From assembly GCF_016892705.1 (NCBI RefSeq), contig NZ_JAFEMB010000001.1, positions 1,798,001-1,862,000 of the forward strand: DNA of 64,000 nt, given 5' to 3'. Of this stretch, positions 17,985 through 27,600 are shown piece by piece. The translations under genes and the position numbers were made by a program. Source of the DNA: Microvirga pudoricolor. GTDB taxonomy: Bacteria > Pseudomonadota > Alphaproteobacteria > Rhizobiales > Beijerinckiaceae. Position 1 is the stretch's first letter; the number at the start of each line of letters is the position of its first letter. The notes beneath the pieces are model-generated. The model worked only from the letters and a program-made list of their open reading frames with translations. It ran no database searches and was not told where the DNA came from.

Positions 17985-18960
17985 TCTAACGTTGAACATG
18001 ACCCTTCGTGCCTATGACCACCTGACGCCTCTCTTCCTGGGCGATGTTCCGACGCCGGGCATCAAGCTCAACCTGGATCATCGCGCGCCCCTGACCAGCG
18101 CGTTTCCGGAGGGGCTCGCGGCGGCCGAGGTGTCCTTCAACCGCTATGTCCTGGCTGCCGCGAAGGGAGACGACAGCCTCATCGGGCTGCCGGCCTTCAT
18201 CCTGCGCGGCTTCCGGCACCGGAACTACATCGTGCGCCGCGACAGCCCCCTGGAAACGCTGGCGGACCTGCGCGGGCGCACGATCGGGACGAATTCCTGG
18301 AGCGATACCGGCACCATGTGGGCGCGGGCCGCCATGCGCGACGCCGGGGTCCAGGTGTCGGACGTGGATTGGGTGATCGGCGACCTCGACGAGGCCACGC
18401 CGCTCAAGCCGCCGACCGCCCTGGACGTCGACCCTCCCAGGGGATCGCGGGTCCTGCGCTCCGGCGAGACGCTCATGGGCAAGCTGCGCGACGGAAGCAT
18501 CGACGCCGTCACGACGGCCTTCATGCCCGAGCCGGTCTTCCAGCCCGACGGCGAGTTCCGCCGTCTGGTGCGCAACTACCGCGAGGTCGAGCAGGAGTTC
18601 CATCGCCGGACCGGCGTCTATCCCGGCTTCCACATCGTCGCGGTGCGCCGTGATTTCGCCGAGGCTCACCCCGCGGCCGTGATCACGCTCTATAACGCCC
18701 TGCGTGCGTCCTGGGATCTCTGGTGGTCGAAGGCCAAGAAGTTCGCGGAAGGCTCGCCCTGGGCGATGGAGGAGGTCGAGACCATGATCCGCGACTTCCC
18801 AGGCGACACGCCTCCCTTCGGCACCGAGGCGGTCGCCCACCAGCGCATGCTCGCGATGATCTGCCATGAGCAATTCGCCCAGGGGCTGATCGCGCGGGCG
18901 GCCCGCCCGGAGGACCTGTTCGGCGCCTTCGAGCGCCTGGGCACCAGGATCGCCGCATAA
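17977..18960 (+). CDS. Binding-protein-like NMT1/dihydroxyphthalate-decarboxylase family protein without signal peptide
   Basis: A 327-residue protein with the two-lobed binding-protein fold pattern (LTLNMTLRAYDHLTPLFLGDV; LADLRGRTIGTNSWSDTGTMW; VRRDFAEAHPAAVITLY). It most resembles proteins annotated as 4,5-dihydroxyphthalate decarboxylase or NMT1-type binding proteins. No signal peptide or lipobox is present at the start chosen, which has GGAG eight bases upstream, and upstream extension gives none. It may therefore be a cytoplasmic enzyme rather than a periplasmic receptor. It lies between the transpeptidase and the amino-acid permease genes, so it is probably in the same operon. Confidence 0.8.
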   Translation: MPDLTLNMTLRAYDHLTPLFLGDVPTPGIKLNLDHRAPLTSAFPEGLAAAEVSFNRYVLAAAKGDDSLIGLPAFILRGFRHRNYIVRRDSPLETLADLRGRTIGTNSWSDTGTMWARAAMRDAGVQVSDVDWVIGDLDEATPLKPPTALDVDPPRGSRVLRSGETLMGKLRDGSIDAVTTAFMPEPVFQPDGEFRRLVRNYREVEQEFHRRTGVYPGFHIVAVRRDFAEAHPAAVITLYNALRASWDLWWSKAKKFAEGSPWAMEEVETMIRDFPGDTPPFGTEAVAHQRMLAMICHEQFAQGLIARAARPEDLFGAFERLGTRIAA

Positions 18961-18997
18961 AGTTGGACGCCGCCACCAGCCGCGAGGGAGGGTCGAG

Positions 18998-19759
18998 ATG
19001 CCTGAGGGGATGCAGAGACTTTGGCGCACGTTCTTCGACGTCGATCAGATCCTCGCCGTCCTTCCCGAGCTGCTGGCCGTCGGCGTTCCCAACACGCTCC
19101 TTCTGGCCCTGATCGCCGTCGTGATCGGCTCGTGCCTCGGCTTGGTCGTGGCCATGATGCTGATCAGCCGAAGCGCGTCCGTGCGCCTTCCGGCGCGAGC
19201 CTTCGTGGACGTGTTCCGCGGCCTGCCCGTCATCCTGACGATCTATCTCGTCGGCCAGGGCCTCCCGATCGCCGGCATCCGCATCTTCGGCGGCAACAGC
19301 TACGCCTATGCGGCGCTGGCGCTCGGCCTGATCGAGGCGGCCTATATCAGCGAGATCTTTCGGAGCGGCATCCAAAGCGTCGAACGCGGGCAGATGGAGG
19401 CGTCGCGCTCGTTGGGACTGTCCTATTTCGAAACGATGCGCTGGGTCATCGTCCCCCAGGGCATCCGCCGCGTTCTTCCGGCGCTCACGGGCCAGTTCAT
19501 CCACATCATCAAGGGCTCGTCCCTCGTCTACCTCCTGGGCCTGCTTCCCGACCAGCGCGAGATCTTCAGCATCGCGTCCGACGCCGCGCACATCTCCGGG
19601 ACCCTATCGCCCCTGGTTGCCGCCGGGATGGTGTATCTCTGCCTGACGATCCCGCTGACCTATGCGGTCAACGCCTTCGACAGGCGGCTGCGCGAGGGCG
19701 AAAGACCCTTGTCCGAGCCGGCTCCCGCGGTGGCTCCGGCACCGGCCCATCAGTCCTAG
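18998..19759 (+). CDS. Amino-acid ABC transporter permease (HisM/GlnP type)
   Basis: A 253-residue permease with about five membrane segments. The HisM-family N-terminal motif is LLAVGVPNTLLLALIAVVIG; FVDVFRGLPVILTIYLVGQG and the EAA loop MEASRSLGLSYFETMRWVIVPQGIRRVLPALTGQ (around residues 130-165) follow. The C-terminal tail is proline/alanine-rich. It lies 37 bases after the previous gene and 15 bases before the ATPase gene. It probably works as a homodimer because only one permease gene is present. Confidence 0.92.
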   Translation: MPEGMQRLWRTFFDVDQILAVLPELLAVGVPNTLLLALIAVVIGSCLGLVVAMMLISRSASVRLPARAFVDVFRGLPVILTIYLVGQGLPIAGIRIFGGNSYAYAALALGLIEAAYISEIFRSGIQSVERGQMEASRSLGLSYFETMRWVIVPQGIRRVLPALTGQFIHIIKGSSLVYLLGLLPDQREIFSIASDAAHISGTLSPLVAAGMVYLCLTIPLTYAVNAFDRRLREGERPLSEPAPAVAPAPAHQS

Positions 19760-19774
19760 CGGAAGGAGATAGCC

Positions 19775-20521
19775 ATGGTCTCGCATCGCCCGTCCGTCGG
19801 CGTCCGTACCGAAGGCATCACCAAGGCGTTCGACCGCAACCCCGTCCTGCGGGACATCACCCTGACGGTGGATCCCGGGACGACAACATGCATCATCGGG
19901 CCGTCGGGCTCGGGCAAGTCGACGTTCCTGCGATGCGTCAACCGGCTCGAGGAACCCAGTTCGGGCCGGATCATCATCGGCGACGAGGATATCACGAGGG
20001 CCGGGACCGACATCGACGCCGTGCGCTCGCGCGTCGGCATGGTCTTCCAGGGCTTCAACCTGTTTCCGCACATGACAGTGCTGCGCAACATCACCCTGGC
20101 GCTGACGCGGGTCAAAAGGATGCCGACGGACGAGGCCGTTCACGTCGCCGAGGCCCAGCTCGACGAGGTTGGGCTGCTGGACATGAAGGACCGCCGCCCC
20201 GCGCAGCTCTCCGGCGGCCAGCAGCAGCGCGTCGCCATCGCCCGCGCGCTGGCCATGCGGCCGCAGGTCATGCTCTTCGACGAGGCCACCTCCGCCCTCG
20301 ATCCGGAGCTCGTGAAGGGAATCCTGGAGATCATGAAGCGCCTCGCGAAGTCCGGCATGACCATGATGGTCGTCACGCACGAACTGCGCTTCGCCAGGGA
20401 GGCCGCGCACCAGGTCGTCTTCCTCGACAGGGGGCGGATGATCGAGCGCGGCCCTCCGCAGCAAATGTTCAACGCACCCGCGTCGGCGCGGCTGAAGGAG
20501 TTCCTGTCGCAGATGCTCTGA
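19775..20521 (+). CDS. Amino-acid ABC transporter ATP-binding protein (GlnQ type)
   Basis: A 248-residue ATPase of the polar-amino-acid group. Walker A is GPSGSGKSTFLRCVNRLE, the Q-loop is VGMVFQGFNLFPHMTVLRNI, the signature is LSGGQQQRVAIARALAM, Walker B is VMLFDEATSALDPE and the switch is VVTHEL. The length and the phrase FNLFPHMTVL are diagnostic for GlnQ/HisP-type subunits. It ends the plus-strand transport region and converges on the minus-strand YcaO operon. Confidence 0.94.
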   Translation: MVSHRPSVGVRTEGITKAFDRNPVLRDITLTVDPGTTTCIIGPSGSGKSTFLRCVNRLEEPSSGRIIIGDEDITRAGTDIDAVRSRVGMVFQGFNLFPHMTVLRNITLALTRVKRMPTDEAVHVAEAQLDEVGLLDMKDRRPAQLSGGQQQRVAIARALAMRPQVMLFDEATSALDPELVKGILEIMKRLAKSGMTMMVVTHELRFAREAAHQVVFLDRGRMIERGPPQQMFNAPASARLKEFLSQML

Positions 20522-20552
20522 GGGAATGCGCGTCGCCTCCCGGCGCGCTCCA

Positions 20553-20569
20553 GCGTCCGAGGCGGACGC
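20553..20569. terminator. Hairpin in the convergent gap, weak terminator candidate
   Basis: GCGTCCG and CGGACGC form a perfect 7-bp stem with a 3-base loop, between the convergent ATPase gene and the minus-strand operon end. No T run follows on either strand, so if it ends transcription it probably does so only weakly or with Rho. Confidence 0.35.
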
Positions 20570-20604
20570 GGCCCGCGTCGAGGCCGCCCGCGCCCGTCAC
20601 GCCC

Positions 20605-21366
20605 TCAAGGGGAGGTCAGTCGCCCGCCGCGATGGGCGAGCTGCATTTCTCCCGCATAGGTGTTGGGCGGCCGGCGGCCGGGCCGGTTGGCGTCGAGGAT
20701 CACGTCCTGCACGAGGCCGACCGTCATGCCCATCTCGATGACGCGCTGGCCGGAGCGCAGGCGCCAGCCCTGGTACCAGGCCTCGGGGTTGCCCGGAGCC
20801 GGAAGGTCGAAACCGCAGCCCAGGGGGCCCTTCACCCGCTCCTTGTCGCCGTGGGTGGCAAAGCCGATCAGGCGCGGCTTGTCGAAGCGGTAGCAATGGC
20901 CCTCGAACGCGTAACCGTAGGCCGCCAGAACGACGAAATCCGTCGGCCCGCCCTCCCGCCGGCGCCTGCGGCTGTCGATCATGCCCAGCAGGCCGACATT
21001 CCACCGGCTGTTCTCCAGGTTGAGCACCGCCACCTGGCCCAGGACGGCCATGGCGTCGGCGCCGCTACCGGCGTCGTCGCTGATCTCCACGGTCGGGACG
21101 GTCTTGCCGTAGGTGCCCGGATTGACCACGACGATCTGCCGGATCTCGCCGTTCTCGACGACCGGGACGGCTTCGGCGTGGGTGGCGTAATCCGCGTCGT
21201 CGTCGAAGCCGAACCGGACCCGGGTCGAGTCCGAGTAGCCGCTGCCGCCGTCGATGACCGCGACGGCGATCACGCCGGTCTGCTTCAGGGAGATTCCATA
21301 GACGATGACCTCGTCCGTCGCGAAGCCCGCCGACAGGCCCGGAGCCGGAACGTCGTTTGTGCTCAT
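20605..21366 (-). CDS. Unrecognised 253-residue protein, last gene of the YcaO operon
   Basis: I do not recognise a family. No signal peptide or membrane segment is visible. Residues 31-55 (GVIAVAVIDGGSGYSDS and on) and 73-96 (NGEIRQIVVVNPGTYGKTVP and on) are two copies of a strand-Gly-Gly/Tyr repeat; similar repeats occur in phage-tail and adhesin-like beta proteins. An Asp-rich stretch (FDDDADY) follows the first. A basic run SRRRRR lies at 132-137, followed by a second region with GHCYRFDKPRLIGFATHGDKE and GCGFDLPAPGNPEAWYQGW. The ATG has an exceptionally good GAGGAGG site (21375-21381) at ideal spacing, implying strong translation. Its place after YcaO, TfuA and a protease makes it a candidate substrate or effector of that system (inference). 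Confidence 0.7.
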   Translation of the reverse strand: MSTNDVPAPGLSAGFATDEVIVYGISLKQTGVIAVAVIDGGSGYSDSTRVRFGFDDDADYATHAEAVPVVENGEIRQIVVVNPGTYGKTVPTVEISDDAGSGADAMAVLGQVAVLNLENSRWNVGLLGMIDSRRRRREGGPTDFVVLAAYGYAFEGHCYRFDKPRLIGFATHGDKERVKGPLGCGFDLPAPGNPEAWYQGWRLRSGQRVIEMGMTVGLVQDVILDANRPGRRPPNTYAGEMQLAHRGGRLTSP

Positions 21367-21418
21367 AATCTGTGCCTCCTCGATGCGAATGATCTGCGGG
21401 TCGTGACGGCGGCCCGGT

Positions 21419-22618
21419 CTAGTCGAAGCCCCGCCAGGCGAAATTGTCGGCGATGCGGTCCGCGTAGCGCGCGCCGCGTCCCCTGAGGGCGGCCTCCACC
21501 AGGGCGTCCTTGGCGTCCGCGAAGGTCATGCGGTCGGGATCGAGCAGGTCCCAGGAGCGCATGAGCGCCTCGCCGAGCGTGTCGCGCGCCTCCGCCAGCG
21601 CCGCCTTCATGGGAAAGTGCCGCAGCTCGTAATCCGCCCCCGTCATCTGCAGCTCGCGCTCCAGGTCGCCCTGGGAAAGCTCCAGGCGCAGATGCGCGAA
21701 GCTGCGCGGGTCGAGCCGCGAGAGGCCGCGCTCGAACAGGATGGCCTGGTAGATCTCGATCAACGTGTCGAACAGCGCCCCCGCGAAGGGCTTCGAGCGG
21801 TCATGCACCTCATGCCCGACATCTCCCATGCGCAGGGAGTTGCTGAAGCGCCGGACCTGCTTCTCCTCGGACAGCTCCGCGAAGCGGTCGAGCTCGTTCA
21901 TGACGAGAAGGTTGCCCCGCGTCCGGCGCAGGATCCGGTCCATGGCGGTGTCGAAATGCAGGAGGCCGATGAGCGAGACGAAATCCGCCACGGCCTCGTG
22001 ATAGGCCAGGAAGTCGGAACTCGGCGCCGAATAGCGCGGCAGGCCCAGGGTGCTCATCAGCACCAGGTGCGCGAGCTCGTGCGCGATCACGTCGAAGTTC
22101 AGCGCGAAGGGAAAGCGGGTTTCCGTGCGCTCGTCCTCGCCGAGTTCGAGAAAGCCCCAACCGGCCTGGGCGTTGTCCCACGGCACGTGCGGGATGATCT
22201 CGAGCCGGGCGAGCTCCGGCTCGAAGAACCAGGGCCAGGTGCGCCCGAGATAGTTCTCGCAGATGTCCAGGACCCGGTGCGTGCACGCGAAGGCGTGGGC
22301 CGCCATGAAGTCGCGGCTGCCGGGCTCGAGATGATCGAAATGCCCGTCCGGACCCGGCGCGACCGGATTGAAGCAGGGGCCCTGGAAGGGTGGCAAGTAG
22401 GGAGCTTGGTAGGGCTCCTTGGGCAGGGCCGGATCGCGCACATAGGCGCGCCGGCTCGCGGGACCGGCGGTGATCTGTCCGGGCGGGACCGGCAGCCAGA
22501 CGAGTTCCGGGCGCTCGTAGCCCGGCACGAAGGGCGGCTGGGGATAGACGAGAAAGCGCGTGCCGACGCTGGCCGTCGCCGTGCCGGCATCGGGAGACCA
22601 GGTTGCGAATGCATCCAT
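21419..22618 (-). CDS. Gluzincin-type zinc metalloprotease homologue in the YcaO operon
   Basis: A 399-residue protein. The zinc motif is FDVIAHELAHLVLM (HExxH, near residue 180), and 29 residues later AYHEAVADFVSLIG supplies the third ligand glutamate in the ExxxD context seen in thermolysin-like (M4) peptidases. This is the gluzincin pattern. There is no signal peptide, so the protein is probably cytoplasmic. The N-terminal 120 residues are proline-rich and I do not recognise them. It lies 70 bases after TfuA and 52 before the 253-residue protein, all on the same strand. In a peptide-modification operon it could remove a leader peptide or process the modified product (inference). Confidence 0.75.
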   Translation of the reverse strand: MDAFATWSPDAGTATASVGTRFLVYPQPPFVPGYERPELVWLPVPPGQITAGPASRRAYVRDPALPKEPYQAPYLPPFQGPCFNPVAPGPDGHFDHLEPGSRDFMAAHAFACTHRVLDICENYLGRTWPWFFEPELARLEIIPHVPWDNAQAGWGFLELGEDERTETRFPFALNFDVIAHELAHLVLMSTLGLPRYSAPSSDFLAYHEAVADFVSLIGLLHFDTAMDRILRRTRGNLLVMNELDRFAELSEEKQVRRFSNSLRMGDVGHEVHDRSKPFAGALFDTLIEIYQAILFERGLSRLDPRSFAHLRLELSQGDLERELQMTGADYELRHFPMKAALAEARDTLGEALMRSWDLLDPDRMTFADAKDALVEAALRGRGARYADRIADNFAWRGFD

Positions 22619-22688
22619 GGGGCGCGAGCTTTCTCATGCGATGCGGGGGCTGCCGCATCCTCGACCTGACGGGCGAAAGGGTAAAACT

Positions 22689-23441
22689 CTAGCCGCCATG
22701 GTGCACGGTTAGGCCCGCCGCATCAAGATCCGCCGCCCAGGCCTCCGTCATGCGAAAGGGGGGCGCGACGACCGTCTCCTCCGGGCGGGATGCCAGGTGG
22801 CGCAGGAGGCCCAGCGCGTCCTCCCGCTTCTGGCGCACGGCGTGAATCTCGATCCACGCCCGCAGGGCCGGCACGGCGCCCCGCAGCGGGTCCGGCAAGA
22901 CACAGGCGGCGTCATCCAGGAGGGCCGCATAGGTCCGGTCGAGGAAATGCAGCCGTCGCGCCGCCGCGTCGAGGGCCGCGCGCAGGCGCCCGTCGATCAC
23001 GCCGTGCCGCTCGGCGCGGCGGAAGGTGAGACGCATGTCGATGAGCGCCTCGCCCAAGGCCTGTCCTCCGAGGGCAGGCGGCATCATGGCGACCGCGACC
23101 TCGTCGTCGTCGGCCAGGGGAGTGGCCCTGTACCAGCGGTAGATCAGCCCGTGGCCCCTCATGCCGAAGGGATGGAGTTCGGCGGCGCGCAGCGCGCCCA
23201 TGCTGGCGGCGCCGTAGACCGAAACCCCCTGCGCGAGCGCCCAGAGGATTTCCTTGTGCCGCACGGCCGGGACGGCCGCGAAGATGCCGTCGATCAGCAC
23301 GATCCGCCGCGCTCCTCCATCCTGGATCGCCCGCACGACGTCGCCTCCCTCGGCGGGAGGCCGATAGACGGCGGGCAGGCAAGCCTCGGCCTCGTCGCGG
23401 CGGAGGGTGGGGCCCAGGAAGACCACGGTGCGAGGCGTCAC
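22689..23441 (-). CDS. TfuA-like protein, YcaO partner
   Basis: A 250-residue TfuA-domain protein. The core (residues 5-125) has TVVFLGPTLRRDEAE, VYRPPAEGGDVVRAI, IVLIDGIFAAVPAVRHKEIL, YGAASMGALRAAEL and FGMRGHGLIYRWYRATPLADDDEVA, all hallmark TfuA segments. In trifolitoxin biosynthesis, and in methanogens where TfuA works with YcaO to install the thioglycine of methyl-coenzyme M reductase, TfuA assists YcaO, probably in sulfur delivery. The GTG start overlaps the YcaO stop (GTGA), which indicates translational coupling and a joint function. The C-terminal 120 residues are helical and less conserved. Confidence 0.92.
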   Translation of the reverse strand: MTPRTVVFLGPTLRRDEAEACLPAVYRPPAEGGDVVRAIQDGGARRIVLIDGIFAAVPAVRHKEILWALAQGVSVYGAASMGALRAAELHPFGMRGHGLIYRWYRATPLADDDEVAVAMMPPALGGQALGEALIDMRLTFRRAERHGVIDGRLRAALDAAARRLHFLDRTYAALLDDAACVLPDPLRGAVPALRAWIEIHAVRQKREDALGLLRHLASRPEETVVAPPFRMTEAWAADLDAAGLTVHHGG

Positions 23442-24631
23442 GCGCGTGCTCCCGGGTCGAGGATGAGGGGAGGGGCGAGAAGGCGCGCCACGTGCAGGCC
23501 GAGCGCCGGGTCGCTGTGAAGCGGCACGACGATGGCGGCCTCGGCCCCGGCCTGGCGAAGGGCGCCGATCACACGCTCCAGCCGGCCGACATCCGAGGGC
23601 GTCTCGGGCAAGGGCGGGTCCTCGACCCAGCGCAGGCGCGGCGGATGCGCCAGGTGATCGCGCCAGGCCGCAAGCGCCGGGCGGTCGTGCCCGGCCGGAT
23701 AATGGCGCCGGGTCACGTCCTCCCGGGCGCCGGAAATGGCCGTGAGGCGGGCCTGGCAGGCTTCGAGCAGCGCCTTTTCCATGGCTCGTTCATGGGTCGT
23801 ATCGCAGCCCGAGCCCTGGGCCGGCAAGGGTGCAAGCTCCCGGGCCCGGTCCCCTTCCATCACGTGGCAGAGATAGACCGGCAGGTCATGGGCGGCGGGC
23901 GCCTGCCAGAAGCCGCACACGAATCCCGCGGCCCCGACACCCGCCAGGAGGCCTGCCCGCTCCGCGCTCAAGAGGGGCGCCGGATCGGTCTGCCAGCGGT
24001 CGTGAAAATCCTCCCGCCGGTACGCTCTCGCGATCGCGTCGCGCTCCAGGATCTCGAGGCCCGCATGACAGACGGCGCCCGCGAGGCTGCGCCCGGCCCC
24101 GAGACCGGTGGTGACGCGGGGAAAAAAGCAGGGGTGCGGCGAGGGCAGGGTGTAGACCGTGTCCACCAGGGCCATCGGCACCGGCCTGACCCGTCCCGCG
24201 AGCAGGTCCCATCCGTCGATCCACGGAACCGGCCGCTCGCGCCAATCCTCCGGCGCGCCGCCGAGCCAGGGCCCGAAGAGCGCGGCGACATCGGGCGGCT
24301 GGGCGGAGAACGGGCTGCGGAGGCGGTCTCGGTCCGCGATCCGCTCGGCCGCCCAGGTTTCGACCGCCTCCATGAGACCGGACGCGAGGGCTTGGCCCGG
24401 GGCCGTGCCCTTGCCCTGACTGACCGCGTTCGAGAACGCGAGGGGGCGGGCGACCTGCACCACGGGAATTCCGATACGGTCGAGCCTGGTGACGCTGCCC
24501 ACGCGCGTGATGCCGAAATCCGCCCGGCGGGCGATCAGCCGCGCGAGCCAGTCTTGCGGGCTCTCAGCGGGTGGGCGGTCCCCACGGAGCAGTCCCATGA
24601 CCTCGGACGCGGCGGGGGGATCCCTTGTCAC
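23438..24631 (-). CDS. YcaO-family ATP-dependent backbone-modifying enzyme
   Basis: A 397-residue YcaO protein. These enzymes use ATP to activate a backbone amide and form azolines, thioamides or amidines. Visible landmarks are SNAVSQGKGTAPGQALASGL, the ATP/Mg glutamates in GLMEAVETWAAERIA and HAGLEILERDAIARAY, and the later block ERAMEKALLEACQARLTAISG. The proline-rich PxPxP tail of azole-forming YcaOs is absent (the end reads LLAPPLILDPGARA). With TfuA next door, that favours thioamidation over azoline chemistry (inference). The GTG start at 24631 lies nine bases after the upstream stop; ATG 24598 is an alternative. No dehydrogenase gene and no short precursor gene is adjacent. Confidence 0.93.
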   Translation of the reverse strand: MTRDPPAASEVMGLLRGDRPPAESPQDWLARLIARRADFGITRVGSVTRLDRIGIPVVQVARPLAFSNAVSQGKGTAPGQALASGLMEAVETWAAERIADRDRLRSPFSAQPPDVAALFGPWLGGAPEDWRERPVPWIDGWDLLAGRVRPVPMALVDTVYTLPSPHPCFFPRVTTGLGAGRSLAGAVCHAGLEILERDAIARAYRREDFHDRWQTDPAPLLSAERAGLLAGVGAAGFVCGFWQAPAAHDLPVYLCHVMEGDRARELAPLPAQGSGCDTTHERAMEKALLEACQARLTAISGAREDVTRRHYPAGHDRPALAAWRDHLAHPPRLRWVEDPPLPETPSDVGRLERVIGALRQAGAEAAIVVPLHSDPALGLHVARLLAPPLILDPGARA

Positions 24632-24640
24632 GGCGGGAGG

Positions 24641-27600
24641 TCAGGACTGCCGGGCGCGGTCGAGATCGGCGCGGGCCAGGGCGGCGAGCGTTGCGGCGCC
24701 CTGTTCCTCGGCCAGCCGGATGGCGCTTTCGAGATCCTGGACGGAGGCGTCGGGGTTCACCGCGGGGCCGCGGGTCCTGGCGCGCATCCTGTAGAGTTCC
24801 GGCAGCCAGACGGCGTTTCCGGATGTTTGAGCGTCCTGAATCGCTTCGTTCAGAACCACGAGGGCCCTGTCCTCCTGGCCGGCACGGATCAGCAGCTCAG
24901 CCCACAGGCTGCGGTAGACGGGCCAGTCCTCGTCCGAACCGACGGCCTGCTGAGCCTCGAGCCCCTGCAGGAATTCCGAAAAGCCCGTGTCGAACGCGCC
25001 TTGCAGGGCCGTCGCCCAGCCGCCGAATATCCTGCTTTTGGCGTGCACTTCCGGGAGGCCGTGCGTTTCCGCCAGAAGGTGCATCCGGCTCGCGAAGGCA
25101 GCGGTTTGCGCGAGGTCGCGGCAATAGACGCTGAACAGGGCCGCGTAATCCAACGCGTGGCAAAGGCTGCCGAGGTGATCGATCGACTCCGCCCATTCCA
25201 AGGATTGCCGCATGCTCGCCTGCGCGCCCGTCCGATCGCCCATCAGCCAGAGCAGATGGGCCCGCTCCCCCAAGCCGCACACCTTGGCATCGTGGCCCCC
25301 GTAGCGGGCGCGGCTGACGCGGCCCTGATCCGGATCGTAGAGTTTCAGGCCCTCGTCGATGCAGTCCATGCACACATCGTGATGGCCGACATGATAGTTG
25401 GCCGCCCAGGCGCAATGGAAGCTCTGCAGCCGGATCTCGGGGTCGTTGGCCCGGTCGAGATCGTCGATGAGAACCTGCGAGCGGGTTTTCTTCGTGATCC
25501 GGTCGGGCGATGTGTACCACCAGCCCCAATAGAGCGGGAACCAGCGCTCGCGTTCGCCCGCCACCTCCTGCCGGCGGCAGAGGGCGACGCCCTGGTCGTA
25601 GACGGCGCGGGCCTCCGGCGATCCCTTGCCCGACAGGGCGATGACCACCGGGCCGCGGGCGGCGAGGAGCTGGAGCGACAGCTCGTCCGCGTCCGGGCCG
25701 GGCTCGCAGCGGCCGATCAGATCCTCGGCGAAGGCCAGGAGGCCCTCGGCCTCGCGCACGGCCGAGCGGGCCGAACAGCTCTCGGCGGCCCGCAGGGCGT
25801 AGCCGGCGGCGTCGCGGGGCCGGCCAGCCTGGTCGCAATGCCAGGCCATCACGTCGTCGGGCAGCACGGAGCCTCCCTGCCGCGGCGCGAGGTCGGCCAC
25901 GCGCCCGTGCAGCTCGCGCCGGTCGGATTTGAGCAGGCTGTCATAGGCGGCCTCCTGGAGGAGGACGTGCCGGAACCGGTAGGCGGCGTCGCTCTCCTCG
26001 TGGGTGCGGCGGATGATGCCGGAGCGGAGCAGGTGCGCGAGGGCCTCGTCGAGGGAGAGCGCGGGCTCCTCGCGCTCCAGGACCCGCGCCAGCAGGTCCG
26101 CCCCGAACTCCCGCCCGATCACGCTCGCCAGCTGGGCGATCCGGCGCGCGGGGCCGAGGCCCGACAGGCGGGCCGACAGGAGATCCTGCAGGGTGACGAT
26201 GCCGCTCTCGCGCAGGGCCCGGTCCCAGTCGCGGGCGTCGGAATCGCCCTGGAGGAAGCGCTCCTTGAGCAGGATCGCCAACTCCTCGGCGAAAAGGGGA
26301 ACGCCGTCGCTCTTGTGGTGCACGAAGGAGGCGAAGCCCTGCGGCGGCGGACCGCCCCACAGGGAGGCGATCATCCGGGGGGCGGTCTGCGCGTCGAGCC
26401 GCCCCAGCGCGACGGTCGTGGCGTTCGGTCGCGGCGGGACGCCCTCGTCGTCCTGGCGGCTCGTCAGCAGCACGAGAACCGGAAGCCCCGCGAGCCGGTC
26501 GGCCGCCTCCGCGATCAGGCTGCGGGTCATGGTGTCGGCCCAGTGGGTGTCCTCGACGACGATCACCTGCGGCCTGCGCGCCGCCCAGGCGGCCAGGACC
26601 GTGAAGGCGGCATCGAGGGCGAGCCGCCGCGTCTCCTCGCCCGGCCGGTCCGCCAGCCGGTCCGCCGGGCGGTTGCCCGGCCCGCCGCTCAGGAACGCGA
26701 TGACCTCGGTCTCGTCGGGCTCCAGCGCCACGCCGCCGTGCCGCATGAAGGCGTCCACCTCCTCCACCGAGAGCGACGGCGATCCGGCCGTCTCGCCCCG
26801 GATGAGGCGATGCAGGGAGTCGATGAACGGATGGAGCGGTCGGGCATTGCCCCGGGGCAGGCATTGGAAGACCCGCACGTCGCCGGTCCGGCCTCGCCCC
26901 GGGGCTTCCGGGGCCTTCACCTCCTGGCTGAACTCGGCCACGAGGCGCGACTTGCCGATCCCGGCCTCGCCCACCACCGTGAGCACCTGGCCGCGCCCCT
27001 CGCGGGTCTCCGCCCAGGCGTGGCGGAGCCGTTCGAGCTCCGCGTCGCGTCCCACCAGGGGCGTCATGGGATGGCGCGAGGAGGCGAAGCGCACCCCGTG
27101 CGACCGGCGTCCGGTCGGGCGCCAGATCTGCACCGCCTCCGCGAAGCCCTTCAGGGTGCGCTGGCCGAGGGGCTCGAACGCGAAGGCGCCGCGGGTCAGC
27201 CGGAAGGTCGCGTCGGCCACCACCACGCTGTCGGGCTCGGCCTCGGATTGCAGGCGCGCCGCGAGCGCGGGCGTGATGCCGATCACCTCCCAGCCGCCCG
27301 GCAGGGCGCTGTCCTGGAAATCGGAGATGATCACCATGCCGGTGGCGATGCCGACGCGCACCTGAAGCAGCGGGCCCTTACCGGATTCCTGGAGCGCCCG
27401 GCAGCGGGAGACCAGGTCGAGCCCGGCCGCCACCGCGCTCTCGGCCGCGGTTTCGGAGGGGGCCGGATAGCCGAAATAGGCCGCGCCGCCGTCGCCCCGC
27501 AGGGTGTCGAGATGCCCGCCCTGTTCCTGGATGGAGGCGGCCGCAAGACTGTGCACCCGGCGCTGCACGAGGCCGAATTCTTCCGGGTCAAAGGCGTGAA

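Noticed and set aside
22619..22688. Short precursor-peptide gene between the protease and TfuA
   Set aside because: The 70-base gap holds no start codon with a ribosome site and a usable frame.
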